Shown here one piece after another: positions 7,367 to 15,562 of a DNA stretch of 37,134 nt. Source of the stretch: Paludibacteraceae bacterium (GTDB taxonomy: Bacteria; Bacteroidota; Bacteroidia; Bacteroidales; Paludibacteraceae); assembly GCA_017553575.1 (NCBI GenBank), contig JAFZKQ010000049.1, positions 1-37,134 on the forward strand, read 5' to 3'. The first letter of the stretch is position 1; every line of letters begins with the position of its first letter. The position numbers and the translations under genes are program-made. The notes beneath the pieces were generated by a model. It searched no databases. It worked only from the letters and a program-made list of their open reading frames with translations, and was not told the origin of the DNA.

Positions 7367-10300
7367 TCACTCGTTAGCTACCTTCTTTGCGTCGCGTTCT
7401 GCGATTTCGGCTAACCGGTCTTGGATTGCCTGTGCTATGTCGTCGTCGCCGCTATAGTTCTCCTTGAGACTGAGCAGATACTGCTTAGCACCAAAATCGT
7501 TGCCCCTTTGGATATAGATGTCGGAAAGGAGGACAAACGCCTTGGCCAACCAATACTGGTGTGGGGTATTCTTATCAATAAAGTCGAAAATCTCCTTCTC
7601 TGCGTCGGCTGCCTTATAGCCGTTGTAGAGGTACTCTGCCACACGGTATTTCGCCTCTGCTCCATACTTATCGAGGCAGTTGCTCGACAGCTCACGGTAA
7701 TCGTTATAGGCATCTGTCGTGTTGTTGAGGGTCTCATAGGCTTTGGCTCGTGTATAGAGGGCCTCCCTGCGAAGGGCAGGGTCCAGATTGTCTCCTTGGA
7801 TAAGAGGCTTAGCCGCCAACACGGTCTCCTGAGCTTTATCGAGCATATTATAGCAACGCATCAGGCCTACTTTGGCCGCTTGACGGTTTTCTACGCTCTG
7901 TGCCACGTCCAACAGACGATTCATCGTCACAATGGCGTTTTCGTACTCTTTCTCCTCAAATTGGATTTCTGCCACGCGACTCAACGCATCTTCCATGTTC
8001 ATCGCTCCTGGCTTTGCCACAACGATCTCATATTGTTCCCGAGCCAACTTCTTGTTGCCTAAATGGTAGTGGCAATTACCCATATAGAAATGGGCATTGG
8101 TGGTCAACTCGCTATCTGGGAACTTCTCCACATAACGGCCGAAGCTCTCCACTGCCTTTGCGTAGTCGCCCATCGAATAGATACGTTCGGAAGCCAAGTA
8201 GGTAAGAGAGTCTTGCTCAGACTTCTTAAAGGTGGTGAGTCCGCCCAAAGTAGCCACATAGTCGGCATAGCCTTGCACGTCGTCACGTTCGAAATAGATG
8301 GTCTTCAAACTTTCGAGGGAGGTCTTTGCCTCCACACTATTAGGGAAATAGTCGATAATCGATTTGTAAGCCTTGACCGACTTTTCGTAATCGTTCATCT
8401 CATCGTAGAGCATGGCCGTTTGCAGACGACCCTTACGGCTCAACGCACTATGTGGATAGGTGCGGGCCAAGTTGTCGTAGACTGCGATAGCCGATTTGTT
8501 GTCGTGTAGCATTACGTAGGCACGGCCAATTTCGTAGAGGGCATCTGCCAGATACTCTGAGCTGCGGAACGTATTGATCAACTTGTTGAGGGTGGCAATC
8601 TTTGCCTGATAGTTCTTCCTCAAACCTTGGATGAATCCTTGTTGGAAGCAAGCATAATCGGCTCCAGGTCCTTTCATGGCGTAGACCTTGGCATAACTCT
8701 TCTCTGCATTTTCGAAATCACGGTTGTGGAAGTAGCAGTCACCGATACGGTTATTGGCATCCGCAATCAACGTGGAGTTCTTCTCCTCCATATTGACATA
8801 CTTACGGAACCAGCCCAGCGCCTCGTTATATTTCTTGTCCGTGAAATAGCTGTATCCCAAGTTGTAGTGTGCCAAATTGAACTCGTCACAAGTCCTTGCA
8901 CCCACCGAGTTTACAAATGTGTGGTAGTCGGCTGATGATTGGTTGAAATTCTTCAGACGGTAGTAAGCCTCTCCACGCCAGAAGATAGCGGAAGCCTCGG
9001 TGGAACGGTTGAATTTTCCGTCCTCTGTTGATTTCGTGAAGAATTGGATAGCCTCCTCATATTCTCCTTCCGTATATTTTTGGATTCCCATGCAGAAGAG
9101 CAGACGTTGTCTTGCCTCCAAGATTTTGGCGTTCTTGTTCTTAATCTTCTGGATGGAAGCATACGCCTCCTCATAATTTTTGGTGGTGAGATAGACGTTG
9201 ACCATATAGTCGTAGATGCTGTCCGCATATTTGGATTGTGGGAACAATTCCAAGAAACGTTGGAAAGCGATAATAGACTCATTGAAAGGAGAGTAGGACT
9301 GCTCATAGACGATCAAGGCGTAGTTGTAGAGAGCCTCCTCCTGAATGTTCTTATCATAATCAACTCGCGAAGCGGACTCGAATGCCATGCGGGCGGCCGA
9401 TTTGTCGTTCATCTTCAGATAGCAGCTACCCAGATGCAGGTAAGCGTTTTGCGTCATGACATCATCGTCTACCGTTACTTTCTGCAGGTGGCCGATGGAG
9501 TTGGCACAGTCTCCTTTCTTGAAATAGGAGATACCCAACATGTACATATCATTGCGGAGAACCTGTTCTGCCTTGGCCTCGTATTTGGAAAGATAAGCGA
9601 TCGTCTTGTCGTAGTCTTTCTCGATGAAGGCACATTCGCCCAAAAGACGATAGACCTCCACATTGTTTGGATTGTCCGGATTCCTTTTTAAAAGTTCTTC
9701 GCCCTTCTTGATTACCTCTGCGTAATCCTTCTTGGCGTAATAGATTTGTATGATATAGTAAGGGACAATGTTCTCATATTCAGGATTTCCTTCCAAGGTG
9801 AAGAAAGCCGGTAAAGCCGCATCGTAATTTTTTTCCGTATAATCGATATAGGCTTTATAGTAGGTTGCAGTGGCATTGTAGTTGGAAGAGTTCAGATTCA
9901 GCAGGGAAGTGAACTGCTCTTTCGCAGCCTGCTTGTCGCCGCATTGCAATTGGCTGTAACCCAATCGGAAGAAGTAGTCGGCCTTCTCATCCTCGGAGAG
10001 GTCGGCCACAGGGCACAAGGCGAAGGCTTCGACGGCCTCCTTGTAGTTTGCCTTCGTATAGTAGATGGAACCGCGCATGAAATGCACGCGTCCCATACGG
10101 ATAGATTCGGGATTGGTGTCGATGAAGCTCTCCAAGCGTCTAAACGCGTCTCGGCGGTTCATTTTGTAGGCTGCACTGGCCAAATAGTATTCTGTTTCCG
10201 CAAATAGGGGAGAATGTTCCTTGTTGATTGTTTGGCGATACTCGTCAAAGTATCGGAAAGCCGTGCTGTACAATCCTTGGTCATACATTTCCCGCCCCTC

Positions 10301-10399
10301 ATAGAACAATTTGTCGGTATTGTTGTAAACTCTTGTCTTCTGAGCAGATAAAGAAACCGCACAAAAAGAGACGAGCATAAGAGATATTATCTTCTTCAT
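7367..10399 (-). CDS. Large periplasmic tetratricopeptide-repeat protein
   Basis: The start is set at 10399 (MKKIISLMLVSFCAVSLSAQ, a clear signal peptide) rather than a longer frame opening at 10459, giving 1010 residues. Nearly the whole mature protein is TPR/Sel1-like helical repeats, roughly twenty units with the usual Y/A/G/A/Y/P spacing (for example YYLASAAYKMNRRDAF, AYYRLKNFNQSSADY, YEIGRAYVMLHDNKSA). It resembles the YbgF/BamD class of envelope scaffold proteins. It heads the operon containing the beta-barrel, TerB-DnaJ and DUF4491 genes. A likely job is scaffolding a periplasmic or outer-membrane complex with the barrel encoded next; that is inference. Confidence 0.9.
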   Translation of the reverse strand: MKKIISLMLVSFCAVSLSAQKTRVYNNTDKLFYEGREMYDQGLYSTAFRYFDEYRQTINKEHSPLFAETEYYLASAAYKMNRRDAFRRLESFIDTNPESIRMGRVHFMRGSIYYTKANYKEAVEAFALCPVADLSEDEKADYFFRLGYSQLQCGDKQAAKEQFTSLLNLNSSNYNATATYYKAYIDYTEKNYDAALPAFFTLEGNPEYENIVPYYIIQIYYAKKDYAEVIKKGEELLKRNPDNPNNVEVYRLLGECAFIEKDYDKTIAYLSKYEAKAEQVLRNDMYMLGISYFKKGDCANSIGHLQKVTVDDDVMTQNAYLHLGSCYLKMNDKSAARMAFESASRVDYDKNIQEEALYNYALIVYEQSYSPFNESIIAFQRFLELFPQSKYADSIYDYMVNVYLTTKNYEEAYASIQKIKNKNAKILEARQRLLFCMGIQKYTEGEYEEAIQFFTKSTEDGKFNRSTEASAIFWRGEAYYRLKNFNQSSADYHTFVNSVGARTCDEFNLAHYNLGYSYFTDKKYNEALGWFRKYVNMEEKNSTLIADANNRIGDCYFHNRDFENAEKSYAKVYAMKGPGADYACFQQGFIQGLRKNYQAKIATLNKLINTFRSSEYLADALYEIGRAYVMLHDNKSAIAVYDNLARTYPHSALSRKGRLQTAMLYDEMNDYEKSVKAYKSIIDYFPNSVEAKTSLESLKTIYFERDDVQGYADYVATLGGLTTFKKSEQDSLTYLASERIYSMGDYAKAVESFGRYVEKFPDSELTTNAHFYMGNCHYHLGNKKLAREQYEIVVAKPGAMNMEDALSRVAEIQFEEKEYENAIVTMNRLLDVAQSVENRQAAKVGLMRCYNMLDKAQETVLAAKPLIQGDNLDPALRREALYTRAKAYETLNNTTDAYNDYRELSSNCLDKYGAEAKYRVAEYLYNGYKAADAEKEIFDFIDKNTPHQYWLAKAFVLLSDIYIQRGNDFGAKQYLLSLKENYSGDDDIAQAIQDRLAEIAERDAKKVANE

Positions 10400-10425
10400 C
10401 TTTGCCAAATTCGAATTTGTTTCCG

Positions 10426-10433
10426 CAAATATA
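10426..10433 (-). promoter_or_regulatory. Probable -7 element (TATATTTG) for the TPR operon
   Basis: On the minus strand TATATTTG fits TAnnTTTG and ends 26 bases before the ATG at 10399. No matching -33 TTTG was found at the expected distance, so confidence is moderate. It supports the chosen start and an operon start here, downstream of the FKBP terminator. Confidence 0.5.
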
Positions 10434-10515
10434 TAATTTTTTGCCTTTTGGGGGCGCATACGCTTTCAGAAAATACCGTTTTTAAAGCTTTTTATACATC
10501 CCAAAGGGCATTCAC

Positions 10516-10544
10516 GAAAAAGGGCCCACACGAATGCGGGCCCT
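10516..10544 (-). terminator. Rho-independent terminator after the FKBP cluster
   Basis: Minus strand: AGGGCCC, a ten-base loop, GGGCCCT, then a run of Ts. The perfect 7 bp GC-rich stem lies 25 bases after the stop of the last FKBP gene and separates that cluster from the TPR operon. Confidence 0.85.
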
Positions 10545-10569
10545 ATCGGCTATTTATCTCTTAAATACC

Positions 10570-11286
10570 TTATTTTTTTACGATGTCAAGCAATTCAACC
10601 TCGAAGATGAGGATTGAGTTGGCAGGGATTGGTCCTGCAGGACGTTCGCCATAAGCCAAGTTAGATGGGATAGTCAACTCATACTTAGAGCCTACGCTCA
10701 TCAATTGCAATGCCTCTGTCCATCCTGGGATGACTTGTCCTACTGGGAACTCAGCTGGTTGACCTCTTTGAACAGAGCTGTCGAATACAGTACCGTCGAT
10801 CAACTTACCAGTATAGTGTACCTTTACTACGTCGTCAGCTTTTGGTTTAGCGCCTGTACCTTCGGTAATCACCTTATATTGCAAACCGCTTGCTGTTACG
10901 ATAACTCCTGGATTTTTCTTGTTGGCAGAAAGGTACTCCTCGTTCTTCAATTGAGCCTTCATGCGCTCCTCTTCTGCAGCCTTTTGGAAGTAAGTTTGCA
11001 ACATCTCTTGAACCTCGCTCTCTTCCAATTTGTAGTTAGCAGAATCTCCCTTCAATGTTTGAACCAAACCTGCAATCAATGCATCCATGTTCACATTTCC
11101 TGGGACAGTTTTCAAGTTTCTCGTCAAGTCGGCACCAATGTTCATACCCAAACCGTAACTTACTGAGTCACTTTCGTTCACAAGTTTTATTGATGATGGG
11201 GCAATCACATCTGTCCCCACCCCTTGACAAGAATTGAGGGCCAATCCTGCGAGGATTGCAGAGCCCAATAAAATACTTTTTTTCAT
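10570..11286 (-). CDS. FKBP-type peptidyl-prolyl isomerase, lipoprotein
   Basis: This 238-residue protein has a lipoprotein signal (MKKSILLGSAILAGLALNSC, lipid on C20). Residues ~35-115 are the helical FKBP_N dimerisation region (SVSYGLGMNIGADL). Residues ~145-236 are the catalytic FKBP domain, with the conserved VKVHYTGKLIDGTVFDSS, FPVGQVIPGWTEALQLM and LAYGERPAGPIPANSILIF blocks. It is the FkpA/Mip architecture, a chaperone-isomerase acting on periplasmic or outer-membrane proteins, here tethered to a membrane. It is the last of three tandem paralogues and is followed by a strong terminator. Confidence 0.95.
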   Translation of the reverse strand: MKKSILLGSAILAGLALNSCQGVGTDVIAPSSIKLVNESDSVSYGLGMNIGADLTRNLKTVPGNVNMDALIAGLVQTLKGDSANYKLEESEVQEMLQTYFQKAAEEERMKAQLKNEEYLSANKKNPGVIVTASGLQYKVITEGTGAKPKADDVVKVHYTGKLIDGTVFDSSVQRGQPAEFPVGQVIPGWTEALQLMSVGSKYELTIPSNLAYGERPAGPIPANSILIFEVELLDIVKK

Positions 11287-11309
11287 TTAGATAATTAATT
11301 GTATATGTT

Positions 11310-12104
11310 TTATTTATATTTTCTTTCGTATTGATCGAATTGGAACTTGCCAGTCGTCATCTTCTTGGGTTCGGCAACAGCCACATCCAACAACTCAACA
11401 TCGAAGATCAGGACGGAATTTGCCTTAATCTTTCCGCCTGCCACCGCACGGTTGCCGTACGCCAGATTGGAAGGGATGTAGAATTTGTATTTGGAGCCGA
11501 CCGGCATCAACTGCAAGCCTTCCGTCCAACCAGGGATGACGCCACCCAACTCAAACTCGGCAGGTGTGCCACGCTCGACAGAGCTGTCGAAGACGGTTCC
11601 GTCGATCAACGTACCGTGGTAGTGTACCTTCACCTTATCCACAGGTCTTGGCTTTATGCCGTCTGGTTTTCCTTCACGCAACACCTCGTATTGCAATCCG
11701 GAATTGGTGGTGTGCACGCTTGGATTCTTCTTGTTGTTCTCCAAGAAAGCCTTGCCCGCAGCCAAATTCTTTTCTGCCTCCTCTTTCTCTATGCGTTGTG
11801 CGTAGGCGGTGTAGGCAGGCCCTGCAGCCTCCGGTTTCATCAGCATGTTGAGGGTATCTGAGCGCATGGTCTTTGAAAGAGCATCAAGCAAAAGTTCGAG
11901 GTTGTACTCTCCAGGCAAGCTGGACAAAGTCTTCTGCATGTCTTGTCCCATCAACAATCCGACAGCATAGCTGGCAGAGTCTTTTGCCGACGATAATTGT
12001 ACTTGAGGAGCTTTGCCCTTATCTTTATCCTTGTCCTTCTTCTTGGCATTGGCAGAAAGCATGGTGCTGCCGATAAGAAGGAGTGCTAAAATTTTTTTAT
12101 TCAT
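11310..12104 (-). CDS. FKBP-type peptidyl-prolyl isomerase, secreted
   Basis: The start is placed at the ATG at 12102-12104 (MNKKILALLLIGSTMLSANA); the two extra upstream codons begin with TTG. This gives 264 residues with a cleavable signal peptide and no lipobox, so the protein should be free in the periplasm. After a KKKDKDKDKGK linker come the FKBP_N helical region (SASYAVGLLMGQDM) and a full FKBP domain (VKVHYHGTLIDGTVFDSS, PGWTEGLQLMPVGSKYKF, LAYGNRA). The C-terminus extends ~25 residues past the FKBP fold with a basic tail. It is the middle gene of the cluster, 23 bases before the lipoprotein paralogue. Confidence 0.95.
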   Translation of the reverse strand: MNKKILALLLIGSTMLSANAKKKDKDKDKGKAPQVQLSSAKDSASYAVGLLMGQDMQKTLSSLPGEYNLELLLDALSKTMRSDTLNMLMKPEAAGPAYTAYAQRIEKEEAEKNLAAGKAFLENNKKNPSVHTTNSGLQYEVLREGKPDGIKPRPVDKVKVHYHGTLIDGTVFDSSVERGTPAEFELGGVIPGWTEGLQLMPVGSKYKFYIPSNLAYGNRAVAGGKIKANSVLIFDVELLDVAVAEPKKMTTGKFQFDQYERKYK

Positions 12105-12126
12105 ACCCAATTGTTTTTAATGACGG

Positions 12127-12149
12127 GTGGGCCACTGATTTCAGCCCAC
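12127..12149 (-). other. Intercistronic hairpin between FKBP genes
   Basis: The minus strand has GTGGGC, an 11-base loop and GCCCAC between the first and second FKBP genes. There is no T-run, so it is not a standard terminator. It could stabilise or separate the messages. Confidence 0.5.
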
Positions 12150-12157
12150 TATTTAAA

Positions 12158-12751
12158 TTACAGAATATCCAACAACTCGAGATCGAAAATCAATGTGGAG
12201 CAAGGGCCAATAATTTCACTTACGGCCTCTTCGCCGTAGGCCAAGCGGTAAGGGATATATAATCTCCACTTTGAACCGACAGGCATCAGTTGAAGAGCCT
12301 CAACCCAACCTGAAATGACCCCGTTGACAGGGAAATCGGCTGGCTGGCCACGACGGATGGAGCTATCGAATACTTGACCGTTGATCAAATGTCCTTCGTA
12401 ATGGCATCTCACCGTGTCCGTAATCTTTGGCTTCTTACCAGAACCTGCGGTCAAAATCTCGTATTGAAGACCGCTTTCCGTAACAAAAACGCCTGCTTTT
12501 TCCTTGTTCTTTGCCAAAAATGCAGCTTCTTCTTGTTTGTTAATCTCTGCTTGTTTGTTACTCTCCGCTTGAAGACCCGCGAAATATTGGTTGATGAGAG
12601 TATTGGCCTTTTCCGCACTCATCTCAAGCGCGTTACCTTTCATCACATCAACAACACCTTTCAAAAAAGCATCCGCATCAATATCTTTAATACCAGAATT
12701 CCTTAAATTGGCGGCCACACTGAGGCCAAAAGCATAACTTACTTCTTTCAT
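12158..12751 (-). CDS. FKBP-type peptidyl-prolyl isomerase without signal peptide
   Basis: The start is taken as the ATG at 12749-12751 (MKEVSYAFGLSVAANL), where similarity to the paralogues begins. A longer frame to 12790 adds 13 residues with no support. The 197-residue product has the FKBP_N helical part (residues 1-85) and a complete FKBP domain (VRCHYEGHLINGQVFDSS, VISGWVEALQLMPVGSKW, LAYGEEAVSEIIGPCSTLIF). It has no signal peptide or lipobox, so it appears cytoplasmic, in contrast to its two secreted neighbours. It is first in the three-gene cluster. A weak -7-like TATCTTCG is present on the minus strand at 12868-12875. Confidence 0.92.
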   Translation of the reverse strand: MKEVSYAFGLSVAANLRNSGIKDIDADAFLKGVVDVMKGNALEMSAEKANTLINQYFAGLQAESNKQAEINKQEEAAFLAKNKEKAGVFVTESGLQYEILTAGSGKKPKITDTVRCHYEGHLINGQVFDSSIRRGQPADFPVNGVISGWVEALQLMPVGSKWRLYIPYRLAYGEEAVSEIIGPCSTLIFDLELLDIL

Positions 12752-13017
12752 TCGAATTGTTTCAATTTTGGAAAGCAGGCGAGAGGACAACCTCTCCCCA
12801 TTCGGATTGATCCAGCCTTTCCGTGGTTACTTTTCCTAACCGGAAAATTTTAGACTCATTTATCTTGCGAAGATAACCTATTTATTTGAAACCATGTTTC
12901 TTTTCACAAAAATTAAATGGAAAGGGCGCCTTTTTTCTATGATTATGCACCGCGGGAAAGGAGAAAGCCGTAAATCGCAGGGACTACTGCTTTTGTTTGA
13001 GGCTGATCCTATGCCAA
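12752..13017. other. Intergenic leader region upstream of the FKBP cluster
   Basis: No gene was found. The stretch should hold the promoter of the FKBP cluster; the best candidate is the weak -7-like element at 12868-12875. Nothing else was recognised. Confidence 0.4.
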
Positions 13018-13048
13018 CAAAAATGGGATGAACTTCCGTCCACCCCAT
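13018..13048 (-). terminator. Rho-independent terminator after the LRR gene
   Basis: On the minus strand, ATGGGGTGGAC, the tetraloop GGAA, then GTTCATCCCAT form an 11 bp stem with two G-T pairs, followed by TTTTTG. It lies ~30 bases after the LRR stop codon. Confidence 0.8.
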
Positions 13049-13076
13049 CTTTGGTTTTATTGAGATGCAATCTACC

Positions 13077-14555
13077 TTATTTTGTATAAGTTACAGACTT
13101 ACAGTCGTCGAAAGCTTCCGTTCCAACCGTTACTTGGTCTTTTGCTTTAGCAATTGTAAGGTCAAGATTTACACAACCCTTAAATGCATGTTCACCAATG
13201 ATAGAAGAATCTATCCACAAGCTTGTCAAGCCAGTACATCCGAGAAATGCATATTTACCAATGGTAGGTTCTGTCGAACCTGGGAATGTCACTTTTGTCA
13301 ATTCAGTACAATTAGCAAATGCACAATCTGCGATGGTTTTAGTCTTTATTGAAACTAAGAAAGTTTCATTATACCCTTCAGGAACACGAATCAATGTTTC
13401 CATTTCTTTGTCCAACAAACAGCCTTGATCACTTTTATAGTATTGATTGTCTCTGTCCACTTTTATAGTTCGCAAGCTTGTACAACCATCAAATGCATTT
13501 GGTACAATCTCTGAGACCTTGGCAGGAATCTCTATAGTACTCAATTGTGTACAACTATCAAATGCATGTGTATCAATCTTTTGAACGCTAGAAGGAATCG
13601 TTATGCTTTCCAAACTTTTACATTGATAGAACATATAGCCTGTAATCTCCGTGATGGACGGAGATAAGGTTACCTCCTTCAATTTCTCACAACCATAAAA
13701 TAGTTGGCTATGAATCGTAGTTACACTTGAAGGCATCTCCAATTTTTCCAATTGTTTGCATCCATAAAATGCGTGAGCCTCGATTTCTGTGACGGTAGAA
13801 GGAATATGTACACTCACTACAGAAGAACCCAAGAATGCTCCATACGCAATTTTTTGGATGCCCGAAGGAATGTTAAAATTGGCATGTCCGCCAGCGATAC
13901 AAATTAATTCCGTCTTCTCCTTATTACACAAAGCAGCATCATTATTTATAGTGGTATAATAAGGATTGTCTTCCGACACTTTTATGGTTGTCAAATTAGG
14001 GCAATCCAAAAATGCGGCGACGTCAATTTCCTCCACGTTGGCAGAAATCTCCACTTTTGTGATCATGGTAGAAAGGAAAGCTGAATTTCCGATTCTCGTG
14101 ACGCCAGCAGGTATATCGGCTTTTGTCAATTTCTTACAGCCATAAAATGCGTTGTCATCGATGTATTTGATGGTAGGCGGAAGTGTCACTTTCCTGATGT
14201 TATCACAATAGTAGAATGCGCCTGAGCCAATGCCCACAACAGTATATACCTTACCATCAATCCGTACTTTAGCTGGAACATCGATTTCCGTAAACTCATT
14301 ATAAGAGACGCCACCTGAGAACCAAGAGGACTCTTGAGACAACTCAACCGTGCTGTCGGAGAGGATTTTAAATTCCAATGGAGTATCTGCTATATTTACT
14401 ACAGAATCATCCTCACAGATGGTAACCTCCTCTATATCATCCACATTAAAACTTACGGTCTCACCGTTTTTCAAGTTGATACACAAACTTTCTGCATACA
14501 TTGATGGCAAACCTAGTGCAGACAATGCGATTAGCGAAAATAATTTCTTTTTCAT
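13077..14555 (-). CDS. Secreted BspA-like leucine-rich repeat protein
   Basis: This 492-residue protein has a signal peptide (residues 1-21, ending MYAES). A short N-terminal module follows (CINLKNGETVSFNVDDIEEV). From about residue 85 to the end there are ~15 LRR_5/BspA repeats (IGSGAFYYCDNIRKVTLP, IGNSAFLS, ITGYMFYQCKSLESITIP), interrupted by two longer inserts of the D(N/R)(P/Q)YY type. BspA-like proteins are surface-exposed and bind host or bacterial ligands. No T9SS C-terminal sorting domain is visible (it ends CKSVTYTK), so its route past the outer membrane is unclear. The N-terminal module recurs in the small secreted protein encoded next door, suggesting a shared role. Confidence 0.92.
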   Translation of the reverse strand: MKKKLFSLIALSALGLPSMYAESLCINLKNGETVSFNVDDIEEVTICEDDSVVNIADTPLEFKILSDSTVELSQESSWFSGGVSYNEFTEIDVPAKVRIDGKVYTVVGIGSGAFYYCDNIRKVTLPPTIKYIDDNAFYGCKKLTKADIPAGVTRIGNSAFLSTMITKVEISANVEEIDVAAFLDCPNLTTIKVSEDNPYYTTINNDAALCNKEKTELICIAGGHANFNIPSGIQKIAYGAFLGSSVVSVHIPSTVTEIEAHAFYGCKQLEKLEMPSSVTTIHSQLFYGCEKLKEVTLSPSITEITGYMFYQCKSLESITIPSSVQKIDTHAFDSCTQLSTIEIPAKVSEIVPNAFDGCTSLRTIKVDRDNQYYKSDQGCLLDKEMETLIRVPEGYNETFLVSIKTKTIADCAFANCTELTKVTFPGSTEPTIGKYAFLGCTGLTSLWIDSSIIGEHAFKGCVNLDLTIAKAKDQVTVGTEAFDDCKSVTYTK

Positions 14556-14617
14556 ATCTCTTTCTGTTTTATTTTATTTGTTCGGAAATGTCTAAAAAAC
14601 AAGCCATAACTAGCGGG

Positions 14618-14639
14618 ACCCCACACCGAAGTGGAGGGT
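14618..14639 (-). other. Hairpin with TTCG loop between the small T9SS gene and LRR gene
   Basis: The minus strand has ACCCTCCAC, TTCG, GTGTGGGGT: a 9 bp stem with one G-T pair, one mismatch and a stable tetraloop. A T-run follows only ~18 bases later, so a terminator is possible but not classic. Confidence 0.5.
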
Positions 14640-14649
14640 TAATCATAGT

Positions 14650-14668
14650 GAAATCTCGCCGAGATTTC
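14650..14668. other. Perfect 8 bp inverted repeat
   Basis: GAAATCTC-GCC-GAGATTTC lies just upstream of the hairpin at 14618-14639 in minus-strand order. The two form a double stem-loop in the 150 bp spacer between genes. No T-run follows. The function is unknown; operator, processing site or dispersed repeat are all possible. Confidence 0.5.
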
Positions 14669-14705
14669 AACGACCCCAAAATGGCATTAACTTATTCTCT
14701 ATGAT

Positions 14706-15173
14706 TTACTTACGTATAATTTTAAATGATTGATTGCCTACAGAAAGCACATATACTCCTGCTTGGCTAGGCATTTTGACGGTTGCTTTTCCCTCAGCTC
14801 CCGCATTTACTTGTGATAGCACCGCTCCATTTACCGCAGTAAGGATGATGACCGAACCTGATGGCGCATTCTGCACCTCGATGGTCTCTTCGTCGGTCTG
14901 AACAAATTGCAATGTCTCCGCAGAAACCTTCTCAAGATCTGTAAGTCCCTCTTCTGTGAAACGGAAATTTCTAAGATTCTCAAAAGAATAGGTCGTTTTT
15001 GCATCCTTGTTGATCACAAGGCAACTATTCTCAAAGGTAATGACGGGTTGTTCCGTCAACAAGAACGATATCGCAGAACCGTCCTTCAACTCAACTGTCA
15101 AATACTTGGATTCAGCATATAAACCAAACGCCAAACATACTGATGTTAAGGTAGTAATAAATCTTTTAACCAT
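14706..15173 (-). CDS. Small secreted protein with T9SS-type C-terminal domain
   Basis: This 155-residue protein has a signal peptide (residues ~1-20, ending LYAES). Next is the module YLTVELKDGSAISFLL...PVITFENSCLVI, found at the N-terminus of many Bacteroidales secreted proteins. The last ~75 residues resemble a type IX secretion sorting domain (IEVQNAPSGSVIILTAVNG, ending GVYVLSVGNQSFKIIRK). No cargo domain lies between the two, so it is almost only N-module plus sorting signal. It may be a minimal surface protein or a remnant of a larger cargo. It probably precedes the LRR gene in the same transcript, although two hairpins lie between them. Confidence 0.75.
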   Translation of the reverse strand: MVKRFITTLTSVCLAFGLYAESKYLTVELKDGSAISFLLTEQPVITFENSCLVINKDAKTTYSFENLRNFRFTEEGLTDLEKVSAETLQFVQTDEETIEVQNAPSGSVIILTAVNGAVLSQVNAGAEGKATVKMPSQAGVYVLSVGNQSFKIIRK

Positions 15174-15562
15174 GTGAAACCTTAAATAATTAGTTATTTT
15201 TCTAGTTTATTTTAATTCTTTCCTTCCTCTGCAAAACTAAAAATCAAGAGGAAAGAGTCACTGTTTCAAGAAACATTCACGCTGCAAAATTAGGCATAAA
15301 ATTTAAAAGCTACTCCTGGAATCTTAATTTTTATCGATTGTCGTTTAGATTTTTTTGCATATGGGCTCTGCGCCTATTTTCACTTAAGTTTGTTATTTCT
15401 AAAGATGCGGACTGCCATATTGTTCGATTACAGATGGTTAATCTTTATCCCTACAACTCTTCTGAATCCTGCCCGATATTCCCGATGAATCAAAAACCTT
15501 GGGAGAGAATCCCCAAAGTCGGCTATAAACCATTATCTTTGCAATAAAGAAAAGAGATAAAT
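15174..15562. other. Divergent intergenic region with promoters both ways
   Basis: No convincing gene was seen; a 69-codon plus-strand frame at 15338-15547 lacks coding character. On the minus strand TAGTTTTG (15232-15239) fits the -7 consensus for the small T9SS-type gene, 58 bases from its ATG. On the plus strand TATCTTTG (15534-15541) fits the -7 element for the DUF4268 gene. The ~290 bases between hold nothing recognisable. Confidence 0.5.
15534..15541 (+). promoter_or_regulatory. -7 element TATCTTTG for the DUF4268 gene
   Basis: It matches TAnnTTTG and ends 21 bases before the ATG at 15563. No clear -33 TTTG at the usual spacing. Confidence 0.55.

Noticed and set aside
7421-8062. 213-codon plus-strand frame (and similar long frames at 9044-9691 and 16127-16972)
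   Set aside because: These lie wholly opposite strongly supported genes and show the hydrophobic, low-information text of antisense shadows.
13198-13428. CRISPR-like regular spacing within the LRR genes
   Set aside because: The regular spacing reflects protein-level leucine-rich repeats; the DNA copies are too diverged and are coding.
15338-15547. 69-codon plus-strand frame in the divergent spacer
   Set aside because: Composition does not look coding, no start context, and it overlaps the promoter of the next gene.
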